Assembly: GCF_002843315.1 (NCBI RefSeq)
Contig: NZ_MVDD01000016.1
Location: forward strand, 27,602 to 91,601
DNA length: 64,000 nucleotides
Source of the DNA: Labilibaculum filiforme
GTDB taxonomy: Bacteria; Bacteroidota; Bacteroidia; Bacteroidales; Marinifilaceae
Reading direction: 5' to 3'
Of the stretch, positions 1 to 8,312 are shown in pieces. The position numbers and the translations under genes are program-made. The notes under the pieces were generated by a model, which saw only the letters and a program-made list of their open reading frames with translations, was not told the origin of the DNA and did no database searches. Numbering within the stretch: position 1 is the stretch's first letter; each line of letters starts with the position of its first letter.

Positions 1-2
1 AA

Positions 3-3000
3 AAAGAGTTTCAGGAAGATGACACATTATTTCCAGAGTGGAGAAAAAAGTTAAAAGCAGATGGTTTATCTGTTCGGGTTGGACGTTGGAAAATACCAGG
101 AAAACCAATTGTTATTTTGATTGACTTTTCGAGTTTGCTGGCTCAAAAAGATACCGTATATAGTAAGTTGTGGGAGATTTATCGATTGGAATCTTTGTAC
201 GGACAGGATGATTACCACGAAGCTGCAATGTTTGGTTATGCAAGTGGTAAAATTATAGAGAGTTTTGTACAGTTTAACGAGTTATCCGATAAGAAAATAA
301 TTGCGCAGTTTCATGAGTGGATGACAGGTGCAGGATTATTGTATTTGAAAGATCAGGCGCCAGATATTGCAACAATTTTTACCACCCATGCAAGTATGTT
401 AGGGCGAGTATTGGCAAGTAATTACGAAAATTTGTACGATAATCTGATTCATTTTAATGCCATCGAAAAGCCAAGACAATATAATGTAACGGCTAAATGT
501 TCCATGGAAAAATGTGTTGCTTTGGCTGCGAACTGTTCCTCTACCGTAAGTGATATTACAGCAAGGGAATGTAAGCAGTTTCATGGTAGGAAAGTAGACG
601 TTATCATGCCAAATGGTTTCGAAGATGACTTTGTGCCTAATTCGGAACAGCTTGAATTTACCAGACAAGAGTCGAAAAAAACTTTTAAAAAAGTAGCTGA
701 GTCGCTTTTGGGATATGAGATGAAGGAAGATACTTTGTTTATTGGTACAGGTGGCCGATACGAATATAAAAACAAAGGTCTTGATGTTTTTTTAGAAGCT
801 TTGGCGCAACTTAATGAAAATAAGTATTTAGACCGGGATATTGTAGCTTTCTTTTTAATTCCTGGCGATCAACGAGGACCTCGAAAAGATTTGCAGGAGA
901 ATTTAACGAATTATCCAGAGGAAAAATCATTGGTGAATCCTTTCTTAACTCATTATTTGGGAGATGTAGATCACGATGAGATTTTAAAAAAAATTAAGTC
1001 TTTAGGTTTTGATAATTCACAAAACGAGAGAGTTAAAATTGTATTTGCACCTACTTATCTTGACGGATCGGATGGCATATTTAATAAAACTTATTACGAA
1101 CTATTAATGGGATTGGACTTGTCCGTTTTCCCTTCCTACTACGAACCTTGGGGATATACTCCAATGGAAAGTGTAGCCTTTAGTGTTCCAACCATTACAA
1201 CTTCATTGTCAGGTTTTGGCCAATGGGTTCAGATGATTGGAGAAGCAGATAAAGGAGGAGTTGCCGTTGTAGAACGAAACGACTCCAATAGAAAAGAAGT
1301 TATTGGAAATATTGCTTCTCACATATTTAATTTTTCAACCAAATCAGAGGATAATGTAACCAGGTGTAGGGAAAATGCAAGTAGCATTGCCAAAAGAACA
1401 TTATGGAAAAATTTTATAGGCAATTATTATAAGGCTTACGAATTAGCAATCAAAAATAATATGAAAAAAGATAATGAATCACCTGTTCAGGTTTCGGTGG
1501 AAAATCATTTGAATGTTTCCAAAAGCAATCAAATAAATTGGAGAAAATTAATTGTTGAAACCAACCTTCCAAAGGAGTTGCTTGGTTTGGAAGAATTGTC
1601 GAAAAATTTATGGTGGTGCTGGAATTATAAAGCTATAGATTTGTACGAATCGGTTGATCCGAAACTATGGCATGATTGTAAACACAATCCTATTTTATTG
1701 CTTAAGCAAGTGTCAAGTTTGCGAATGAAAGAGTTAGCTGATGATGCAACTTTCATGCAGAGCTATACTGCGGTTATTCAGGAATTTAGATCTTATATGG
1801 CAGAAAAACCAGCCGAAGGACAGCCTAAAATCGCTTATTTTAGCATGGAATATGGCTTAAATAATAATCTGAAAATATATTCTGGAGGTTTGGGAATATT
1901 AGCAGGTGATTATTTAAAGGAGGCCAGCGATTCTAATGTTGATATGGTTGCGGTTGGATTCATGTATCGATTTGGATATTTTACTCAACATTTATCATTA
2001 AATGGGGAGCAGTTGGTAGAGTTAGACGAACAAAAATTTTCTCAGTTACCAATTAGTAGGGTTAGAGATAAATCAGGATTTGCGAAAACCATAACTCTGC
2101 CTTTAGAGGATAGAACTGTTACTGCAAAAATATGGAAGGTGAAAGTGGGAAGAATTTCCTTATATCTTTTAGATACCGAAACATCCATGAATGACGAAAG
2201 AGATCGTTCTTTGACTCATCAATTATATGGTGGCGATTGGGATAATCGTATTAAGCAGGAAATTCTTTTGGGAATGGGAGGTATTAAAACCTTGGATGCC
2301 TTGAATATTAAACCCGATTTGTATCATTGTAACGAAGGACATGCGGCTTTAATTAATGTGGAGCGTTTAATTCATTTAATATCTGAAGGTTATCAGTTCG
2401 ATGAGGCGATGGAAATTGTTAGAGCGTCCTCTCTTTTTACAACGCATACGCCGGTTCCAGCCGGGCATGATACCTTTTCTCCAGATATGATTAGGCATTA
2501 CTTATCCTATGTTCCTGAAAAATTAAATTTAGGATGGGATCAATTTCTTGCTCTTGGTAGAGTAAATCCTTTGGATTATAACGAGAAATTTTCAATGAGT
2601 AATTTGGCAGCCAATACATCGGTTGCAATGAATGGAGTAAGTTGGCTGCATGGAAAAATTTCTCAGGAAATGTTTAACAATCTTTACGAGGGATATTTTC
2701 CGGAAGAGTTGCATATTGGTTATGTAACAAATGGAGTTCACTATCCTAGTTGGGTAGCAAAAGAGTGGCGTGTTTTGCACGAGCAGGAATTTAAAGATGG
2801 ATTCCTAAATGATTTATCGAACAAAGAATATTGGAAAAAAATATACGATGTTCCAGATGAAAAGATTTGGGATATTAAAAACGTATTGCGTAAAAAATTG
2901 ATTGATTTTGCGAAGAATCGTTTCCAAAAAAATTGGATTAAAAGATATGAGGATCCTCGCTCTTTAGTAGAGATTATCGATTCCATAGATGAGAATGCTC

Positions 3001-4064
3001 TTACTATTGGTTTTGCTCGACGATTTGCAACGTATAAGCGTGCGCACTTGTTGTTCAGCGATTTAGAGCGTTTATCCGAGCTTTTAAATAATCCTGAAAA
3101 ACCAGTACAATTTATTTTTGCAGGAAAAGCACATCCTGCCGATAAAGCTGGTCAAGACTTAATTAAGCTAATTGTTAATATTTCTCGTCGTCCGGAATTT
3201 GAGGGAAAAATTTTATTCCTGGAAAATTACGATATGGAATTAGGACAACGATTGGTGAAAGGGGTTGATATTTGGATGAATACTCCAACACGACCACTGG
3301 AAGCTTCTGGAACCTCAGGTGAAAAAGCGGTGATGAATGGAGTACTTAATTTTAGTGTGCTCGATGGATGGTGGTTGGAAGGTTATCGCGAAGGAGCAGG
3401 ATGGGCTCTTACCGAAGAGAGAACTTATGATAATCAAGAGTTTCAGGACGAATTAGATGCACAAACAATTTATTCAATCTTCGAAAACGAAATTATTCCT
3501 CTTTACTATAAGCGCGACGAAAATAATATTCCGGTTGAATGGGTACAGTACGTTAAAAAATGTATTGCTGAAATCGCTCCTGAATATACAACCAAGCGGA
3601 TGATTGATGATTATAAAGATCGTTTTTATAGCAAAATGTATCAACGTGTTTTAAAGTTGAAAGAGAACGATTATCAAATTTCAAAAGATACCGCGAAATG
3701 GAAACAAAAAATTCTTGCTTCGTGGGGTAAAATTGAAGTAGTTTCTGTGGATGCTCCTAGTACACCAAAACATAAATACTTGTCAGGTGAAAACTATCAC
3801 GTTGAAGTAGCATTGGATTTAAAAGAATTGATTGATGAGGATATTTGTGTGGAATTGGTAGTGAGAGCTGCAATGGATGCTCAAAAACCAGGTCCGATCC
3901 GAACTGAAAAATTAATTCTGGATCGAAAGTTAGATTCTTTAGCTTTCTATCGTTTGGATTTGGTGTTGAACGATCCTGGTATTTTCGATTTTGGATTAAG
4001 AATGTATGCTTTTAATAGCAATCTTCCACATCGACAGGATTTTAACTACGTAAAATGGATTTAA
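3..4064 (+). CDS. Glycogen synthase (GT3) / alpha-glucan phosphorylase (GT35) fusion, 5' end outside window
   Basis: The reading frame is open from the first bases, so the true start lies before the window. The N-terminal half is a eukaryote-type GT3 glycogen synthase: it carries YYEPWGYTPMESV near 1136-1175 followed by TSLSGFG, the conserved acceptor/donor region of that family. From about 1570 a DUF3417 segment leads into an alpha-glucan phosphorylase with YSGGLGILAGDYLK (about 1880), FTTHTPVPAGHD (about 2435) and the pyridoxal-phosphate lysine segment GTSGEKAVMNG (about 3310). The product should be cytoplasmic and combines chain elongation from a nucleotide-sugar with phosphorolysis to glucose-1-phosphate. 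Such fusions are known in Bacteroidota. Branching enzyme and an amylase follow at 6.6-10.3 kb on the other strand. A hairpin terminator lies 16 bases after the stop. Confidence 0.93.
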   Translation, partial: KEFQEDDTLFPEWRKKLKADGLSVRVGRWKIPGKPIVILIDFSSLLAQKDTVYSKLWEIYRLESLYGQDDYHEAAMFGYASGKIIESFVQFNELSDKKIIAQFHEWMTGAGLLYLKDQAPDIATIFTTHASMLGRVLASNYENLYDNLIHFNAIEKPRQYNVTAKCSMEKCVALAANCSSTVSDITARECKQFHGRKVDVIMPNGFEDDFVPNSEQLEFTRQESKKTFKKVAESLLGYEMKEDTLFIGTGGRYEYKNKGLDVFLEALAQLNENKYLDRDIVAFFLIPGDQRGPRKDLQENLTNYPEEKSLVNPFLTHYLGDVDHDEILKKIKSLGFDNSQNERVKIVFAPTYLDGSDGIFNKTYYELLMGLDLSVFPSYYEPWGYTPMESVAFSVPTITTSLSGFGQWVQMIGEADKGGVAVVERNDSNRKEVIGNIASHIFNFSTKSEDNVTRCRENASSIAKRTLWKNFIGNYYKAYELAIKNNMKKDNESPVQVSVENHLNVSKSNQINWRKLIVETNLPKELLGLEELSKNLWWCWNYKAIDLYESVDPKLWHDCKHNPILLLKQVSSLRMKELADDATFMQSYTAVIQEFRSYMAEKPAEGQPKIAYFSMEYGLNNNLKIYSGGLGILAGDYLKEASDSNVDMVAVGFMYRFGYFTQHLSLNGEQLVELDEQKFSQLPISRVRDKSGFAKTITLPLEDRTVTAKIWKVKVGRISLYLLDTETSMNDERDRSLTHQLYGGDWDNRIKQEILLGMGGIKTLDALNIKPDLYHCNEGHAALINVERLIHLISEGYQFDEAMEIVRASSLFTTHTPVPAGHDTFSPDMIRHYLSYVPEKLNLGWDQFLALGRVNPLDYNEKFSMSNLAANTSVAMNGVSWLHGKISQEMFNNLYEGYFPEELHIGYVTNGVHYPSWVAKEWRVLHEQEFKDGFLNDLSNKEYWKKIYDVPDEKIWDIKNVLRKKLIDFAKNRFQKNWIKRYEDPRSLVEIIDSIDENALTIGFARRFATYKRAHLLFSDLERLSELLNNPEKPVQFIFAGKAHPADKAGQDLIKLIVNISRRPEFEGKILFLENYDMELGQRLVKGVDIWMNTPTRPLEASGTSGEKAVMNGVLNFSVLDGWWLEGYREGAGWALTEERTYDNQEFQDELDAQTIYSIFENEIIPLYYKRDENNIPVEWVQYVKKCIAEIAPEYTTKRMIDDYKDRFYSKMYQRVLKLKENDYQISKDTAKWKQKILASWGKIEVVSVDAPSTPKHKYLSGENYHVEVALDLKELIDEDICVELVVRAAMDAQKPGPIRTEKLILDRKLDSLAFYRLDLVLNDPGIFDFGLRMYAFNSNLPHRQDFNYVKWI

Positions 4065-4080
4065 GATAATTTGTATTAAG

Positions 4081-4110
4081 AAAGGCTACTTCAATTTCGG
4101 AGTAGCCTTT
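4081..4110. terminator. Bidirectional intrinsic terminator
   Basis: AAAGGCTACT and AGTAGCCTTT form a perfect 10-bp stem around a 10-base loop, followed by TACTTTT. It sits between the convergent fusion gene and the LysM/BON gene, so it can serve both. Confidence 0.8.
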
Positions 4111-4115
4111 TACTT

Positions 4116-4580
4116 TTAGTTTAAAGGAGGAATAACAAGAACTTGTCCGGGATAAATTAAATTTGCATCCTTTAACATGGGTTTGTTGGCCTCAAAAATA
4201 ATATCATATTTATTCGATTTTCCGTAAACCTCTTTTGCTATTTTAGATAAATAATCACCCTTTTTAACCGTGTAGAATTGCTTTTCTGGCTCAGGTGGAG
4301 CAACAGAAGGAGGATTGGTAAGTGTAATTTGATCATTAACCAATGAAATACCGGCTACATTTCCAGCAACAACAATTATTTTATTCTTATTTTCGTAAGT
4401 GTCGATGCTTCCACTAAGCGTAACTTTTTCGTTATCCACCAATACTTGTATAGTACTGGTGTCAAAACCAAATTTTTTAATATGGCTCGAAATTAACTCT
4501 GCCTTCTCTATTTTCAGAGTTTCCTCCGATTTCCCGAAAATTTTTTCGCCTGCACTTTTTATAAATGAAATTAGTCCCAT
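4116..4580 (-). CDS. kbp: BON-LysM protein, Kbp/YgaU-like
   Basis: This 154-residue protein has the same order as E. coli Kbp (YgaU): a short N-terminal stretch MGLISFIKSAGEKIFG, a BON domain (about residues 25-90) and a C-terminal LysM domain (about 100-152) beginning FYTVKKGDYLSKIAKEVYG and ending YPGQVLVIP. The E. coli protein binds potassium ions in the cytoplasm, and the absence of a signal peptide here agrees with that. The specific potassium-binding role is by homology only. It lies upstream of no obvious operon partner; dodecin, 44 bases further on, is a separate small gene read in the same direction. Confidence 0.85.
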   Translation of the reverse strand: MGLISFIKSAGEKIFGKSEETLKIEKAELISSHIKKFGFDTSTIQVLVDNEKVTLSGSIDTYENKNKIIVVAGNVAGISLVNDQITLTNPPSVAPPEPEKQFYTVKKGDYLSKIAKEVYGKSNKYDIIFEANKPMLKDANLIYPGQVLVIPPLN

Positions 4581-4624
4581 TCTCGATTATTTTTATTTAG
4601 TATTTACTGTTGTAAATAAAAGGA

Positions 4625-4828
4625 CTAGTCCAGTAATTGAAAGGTTATTTTAACATTTACTCTGTATTCAGTAATGTTATTTTTATCTACGACGGCACTC
4701 ATATCCTGTACGTAAACGGAACGGATTTCTTTCACTGTTTTAGCCGCCGTTTTTACAGCATTTTTTGTGGCATCTTCCCAACTGGTCTTTGATGAGGCCA
4801 TTACTTCAAGCACTTTTAAAATGGTCAT
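4625..4828 (-). CDS. Dodecin family flavin-binding protein
   Basis: The protein has 67 residues, the usual dodecin size, and shows the family pattern: ILKVLEVMASS, then SWEDATKNAV with the flavin-contacting Trp, AAKTVKEIRSVYV, and the closing strand ITEYRVNVKITFQL. Dodecins assemble into dodecameric shells that bind and buffer flavins in the cytoplasm. An upstream in-frame TTG would add three residues, but the ATG used here gives the standard family N-terminus. Read in the same direction as the LysM/BON gene with a 44-base gap, so co-transcription is possible. Confidence 0.9.
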   Translation of the reverse strand: MTILKVLEVMASSKTSWEDATKNAVKTAAKTVKEIRSVYVQDMSAVVDKNNITEYRVNVKITFQLLD

Positions 4829-5142
4829 AATATTCAATTTAAGTGAATGTATAAAATAATTTAGCTAATCGATTTAATTAGATTCAGTTAGCTTTTTTGT
4901 AAGTATCCTTAATTTACTGAATTATTCGCGAACTAGTAAATTTATTTTAAGATCTAGTTATACAATTCACACCTAACAGGTATTTCGAATCAGATTATTT
5001 ATGGCATACCATTTATTTCGTAATTCAATTAACTGGTAAATAAAAAAAAGCTCGATCCGGTTAGGAATCAAGCTTTTAGATTTTAAAAATACATTATTAC
5101 TGTTGCGTTTAGCTTTAGTTCGAATTATAAGAACGAAGAAGA
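4829..5142. other. Intergenic stretch
   Basis: AT-rich non-coding DNA between dodecin and the 34-codon gene. It contains the minus-strand terminator at 5046-5078; I see nothing else in it, and no clear TAnnTTTG promoter for dodecin. Confidence 0.6.
5046..5078 (-). terminator. Intrinsic terminator of the 34-codon gene
   Basis: On the minus strand AAAAGCTTGATTCC pairs imperfectly with GGATCGAGCTTTT and is followed by an uninterrupted T run. It lies about 65 bases beyond the stop of the small gene at 5143-5247, which supports that gene being transcribed. Confidence 0.65.
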
Positions 5143-5247
5143 TTAATTTCTCTTTGCTTTTTTTTCTCTTTTTTCTTCTTTTTTTTCTTTCGCAGTTTTC
5201 GCAGGTTCTTTTTTAACGTTTTTCTTCGCGTCTTGTGACTTAGCCAT
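5143..5247 (-). CDS. 34-residue Lys/Glu-rich small protein
   Basis: ATG to TAA encodes 34 residues starting MAKSQDAKKNVKKEPAK and ending KREKKAKRN; about half the residues are lysine and most others are Glu, Ala or Arg. Short MAKSQ-type, highly charged peptides recur in Bacteroidota genomes, often near cold-shock genes (from memory, not checked). It would be cytoplasmic, disordered and basic, possibly nucleic-acid binding, but no function can be assigned. Its own terminator downstream and the lack of a larger overlapping gene support it being real. Confidence 0.6.
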   Translation of the reverse strand: MAKSQDAKKNVKKEPAKTAKEKKEEKREKKAKRN

Positions 5248-5346
5248 GATATTTTACTCTAAGTTAATATTTCATTTTTTACTGATAAAAATTCCATTTC
5301 TAAATTACAAAATAAATTAGAATACAATAGCACTCTCCTAATTCGT

Positions 5347-6444
5347 TTATAATAATTTTAGGACCCATAATTCCACCATTTCTTCGTGGCGCCAATTTTG
5401 GTTTCGTTTGGTGTTTTTTGAAGCGGAACGAACCTTTTTGTGTAAAAATAACTCCTTCACAAATCGGCCTCCTTCGACTAATTCCTTTTCAATCGGATGA
5501 CTTTCCTTTTGATTCGTAATTTGTGCAAGGTTCGAAAATAGAATTACAACTCTACCATTTAATCGCGTGTGTTTTTTAGCTTCTTCGAAAAAGCGTGGAA
5601 ATAAATCTTTTTCGTAGTAAATAGCATTATCTAATCCTTCCGATTTATTGGATGCTGGTAACCAAGGTGCATTAAATACAATTAAATCTGATTTAGCATT
5701 GTTTTGAGCAAATAAATCTCCAAACTGAAGTTCAATTTTTGAGTCTAATTTGCTTTCTTTTAAGCTTTTTGATAATCCAACAATCGCATTTGGATTATTG
5801 TCTGTTCCACAAATATGTTGAAATCCATGTTTCAATAATTGAAAACTTAATATTCCCGAACCAATTCCTATATCGGTTGCCGATTTTTTTTCTCCTTTAT
5901 AACGATCCAACCATTTGTCGAATAATTTTAGGTGTTCGAATCGAGTTGGGAAGTAGGTGCCATAAAACGGATGTACGTTTCTGTCAATTACAGGAATAAA
6001 AATACCTTTATCGTACCATTGCCAAGAACTATTTAAGCCTTGAACTTGGGGAAATGGTAAAAGAAATTCTGTAAAATCGGGATATAATTTTTCTAACCAA
6101 CCAATTTCTGGAGCTTTTCTAACAGCGAGTTTGTTATTGGTTATATGCAAAAGCAATTTATGCGAAAGCTTACGATAAGCAGTGCGCATTTCACGTTGTC
6201 CTCTAAACGATTGATCGGGATATTTTTCTTCAAGATGCTTTTTTAATTCATTTAGCACGGTAAGTCCGCTACTATAGTAGTCAACAATTAAAACCGAATA
6301 ACCATCAATTAGTGCATCCACTGCATCCATTGGATCCATACGTTTTTTGTAGGGTACTACTTCAATATCTGCAACAATTGGTTCTGGTCGGTTTACAGAT
6401 ATTTTTTTACCTGATAGGTTGAGTTCTAATTCATTCTTTAACAT
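5347..6444 (-). CDS. Class I SAM-dependent methyltransferase
   Basis: About 365 residues. The C-terminal half has a Rossmann methyltransferase core: motif I DIGIGSGILSFQLL, the acidic turn CGTDNNPNAI, then FGDLFAQ and the NPPY-like catalytic motif in the form FNAPWLP, as in N-methylating enzymes of the HemK/RsmC type. The N-terminal 150 residues, starting MLKNELELN, are not a domain I recognise. The ATG at 6444 is chosen over a TTG at 6510 because the extra 22 residues look like untranslated sequence. The substrate cannot be told; the Asn-x-Pro-Trp motif suggests transfer to an amino nitrogen. No operon partner. Confidence 0.75.
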   Translation of the reverse strand: MLKNELELNLSGKKISVNRPEPIVADIEVVPYKKRMDPMDAVDALIDGYSVLIVDYYSSGLTVLNELKKHLEEKYPDQSFRGQREMRTAYRKLSHKLLLHITNNKLAVRKAPEIGWLEKLYPDFTEFLLPFPQVQGLNSSWQWYDKGIFIPVIDRNVHPFYGTYFPTRFEHLKLFDKWLDRYKGEKKSATDIGIGSGILSFQLLKHGFQHICGTDNNPNAIVGLSKSLKESKLDSKIELQFGDLFAQNNAKSDLIVFNAPWLPASNKSEGLDNAIYYEKDLFPRFFEEAKKHTRLNGRVVILFSNLAQITNQKESHPIEKELVEGGRFVKELFLHKKVRSASKNTKRNQNWRHEEMVELWVLKLL

Positions 6445-6609
6445 TTCTGCTTTGTTTTTCTGCGTTTTGCAAAACCGAGGCAAATTCCTTAGGTTATGTT
6501 GATATCGCAATAAATTTTAAAAATTGTGTAAACGTAGTACAATTAATGATGATAATACGTTCCATTCCTGTAAATATTGATTCTATAGCCTGCAAATAGT
6601 TCTGTTTTT

Positions 6610-8310
6610 CTAATATTTAATCTCGAACAGAAGATATTGATAGGCTGGAATACTTAAATCGATGCCATTGGTTGCTATCTCGTCGCAAGTAATTTTAGTT
6701 TCAGTATTTGATTGCAAATTGGTAAAATGTAAGTCTACAGGACGAGGAATTTCCATTGTTTCGAGGGCATGCATTGGAATTTTCACTTGTAAATGTTGAG
6801 TGAAAGCATCAAAATTACAAATTATTAGAAGTTTTTGTGTTGCTGTGTGGCGCAAAAAGGCATAAACTTTATCCGAATTGAAAGTAGCGAAATCTGTATT
6901 TTGCCACATAATGTCGTAAAATTCGCCATTGGTAATGGCTGGTAGCTGTGCAAATTTTAGAATGTCTTGGTAAGCTTGTAGTAAGTTTTTTTGCGCATCG
7001 GATAATAATTTGCCATCAAATTGTCCATCATTCATCCATTTTTGATGTTCGGGTAAATTCCAGTAATCGAATATGCTTGATCGTCCATCAGCACCACTAT
7101 ACCCAGATATTTCCATTCCAGTTTCAGCAAATTCTTGTCCCGAATAAATCATAAATGGGCCTCGATGCAAGCAAAGCGAAAGCATTATCCCCGGAAGGGC
7201 TTTTATTGGGTCGGATGCAAAATAGGGAGAAGCAATCCGCTGTTCATCATGATTTTCAAGAAAACGAAGCATGTAAGCATCTAAATTATTTAAAGATTGC
7301 CAGCATTGCGAAATATCTCTTGCCGCTCTTTCGCCTCGAATTATTCCTTTTAGTGTGTCATACAAACCAACTTTATCGTACAAATAGTCGAATTTTCCAT
7401 TTTTAATATAAGTATCGTATAAATAGGGGTTGTATACTTCGGCAATAAAAAGAATAGATGGAAATTCTGCTTTTATTTCGGTTATTACCCAGTGCCAAAA
7501 TTCAACGGGCACCATTTCAGCCATATCGCAACGGAAACCATCAATTCCTTTTTTTGCCCAATAAAGTAAAACATCCTTCATTTTTAGCCAAGTATCTGGA
7601 ATTGGTTGAAAATGTGTGTCGTGACCATTTTGGTAATCAACTCCATAATTCAGCTTCACGGTTTCGTACCAATCGTTTAGTTGTGGATGGGCGGTAAATA
7701 GATCATTACCAGTTGCCTTAGCGGGATATTCCTGGTAATCCATATCCGGAAAGCGATTTCTTATTTCATCAGATAAATGGAGGTGTTCGTGCGCTAAGTA
7801 GTAGAAATTATTAGTGGCAGAAAAAGCTTTACTACTATCATCATTTGCTCCAAAATCAGAAAATTCTTCTGGTTTTGCATCCGAATGATATTCTCTGGCT
7901 AAATGATTGGGAACAAAATCGATAATTACCTTCATGTCATTTTTGTGAGTTCGGGTAACGAGATTTTGAAATTCTTTCATTCTTTGGTTTACATCCAAAG
8001 CCAAATCCGGATTTACATCGTAGTAATCTTTAATTGCGTATGGAGAACCTGCTTTTCCTTTAATTACTAAAGGATTTCCATGCGAAATTCCTGCATCGGG
8101 ATAGCCTTCTACAATTGCATGCTCAATAATTCCGGTGTACCAAATATGAGTAATCCCAAGTTTTTTTATTTCTTGCAGAGCTATGTTGCTGATATCGTTA
8201 AATTTACCAGTTCCATTTTCACTTCGGGAGCCATTAAAAACAGCTTTCGTATTTTTGTTTCCAAATAAACGAGGAAATAACTGATAGATGATTGGTTTTT
8301 TAGTGCTCAT
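6610..8310 (-). CDS. Cytoplasmic GH13 alpha-amylase family hydrolase
   Basis: 566 residues without a signal peptide. The (beta/alpha)8 barrel motifs are present: DFVPNHLAR, the nucleophile in GFRCDMAEMVP (about residue 259), the acid/base Glu in FIAEVYNP (about 289) and the third acid in LENHDEQRI (about 356). It starts 2 bases after the stop of glgB, so the two are almost certainly co-transcribed. With the branching enzyme next door and the phosphorylase fusion nearby it most likely trims or hydrolyses intracellular glycogen or maltodextrin. The exact bond specificity is not readable from the sequence. Confidence 0.9.
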   Translation of the reverse strand: MSTKKPIIYQLFPRLFGNKNTKAVFNGSRSENGTGKFNDISNIALQEIKKLGITHIWYTGIIEHAIVEGYPDAGISHGNPLVIKGKAGSPYAIKDYYDVNPDLALDVNQRMKEFQNLVTRTHKNDMKVIIDFVPNHLAREYHSDAKPEEFSDFGANDDSSKAFSATNNFYYLAHEHLHLSDEIRNRFPDMDYQEYPAKATGNDLFTAHPQLNDWYETVKLNYGVDYQNGHDTHFQPIPDTWLKMKDVLLYWAKKGIDGFRCDMAEMVPVEFWHWVITEIKAEFPSILFIAEVYNPYLYDTYIKNGKFDYLYDKVGLYDTLKGIIRGERAARDISQCWQSLNNLDAYMLRFLENHDEQRIASPYFASDPIKALPGIMLSLCLHRGPFMIYSGQEFAETGMEISGYSGADGRSSIFDYWNLPEHQKWMNDGQFDGKLLSDAQKNLLQAYQDILKFAQLPAITNGEFYDIMWQNTDFATFNSDKVYAFLRHTATQKLLIICNFDAFTQHLQVKIPMHALETMEIPRPVDLHFTNLQSNTETKITCDEIATNGIDLSIPAYQYLLFEIKY

Positions 8311-8312
8311 AT

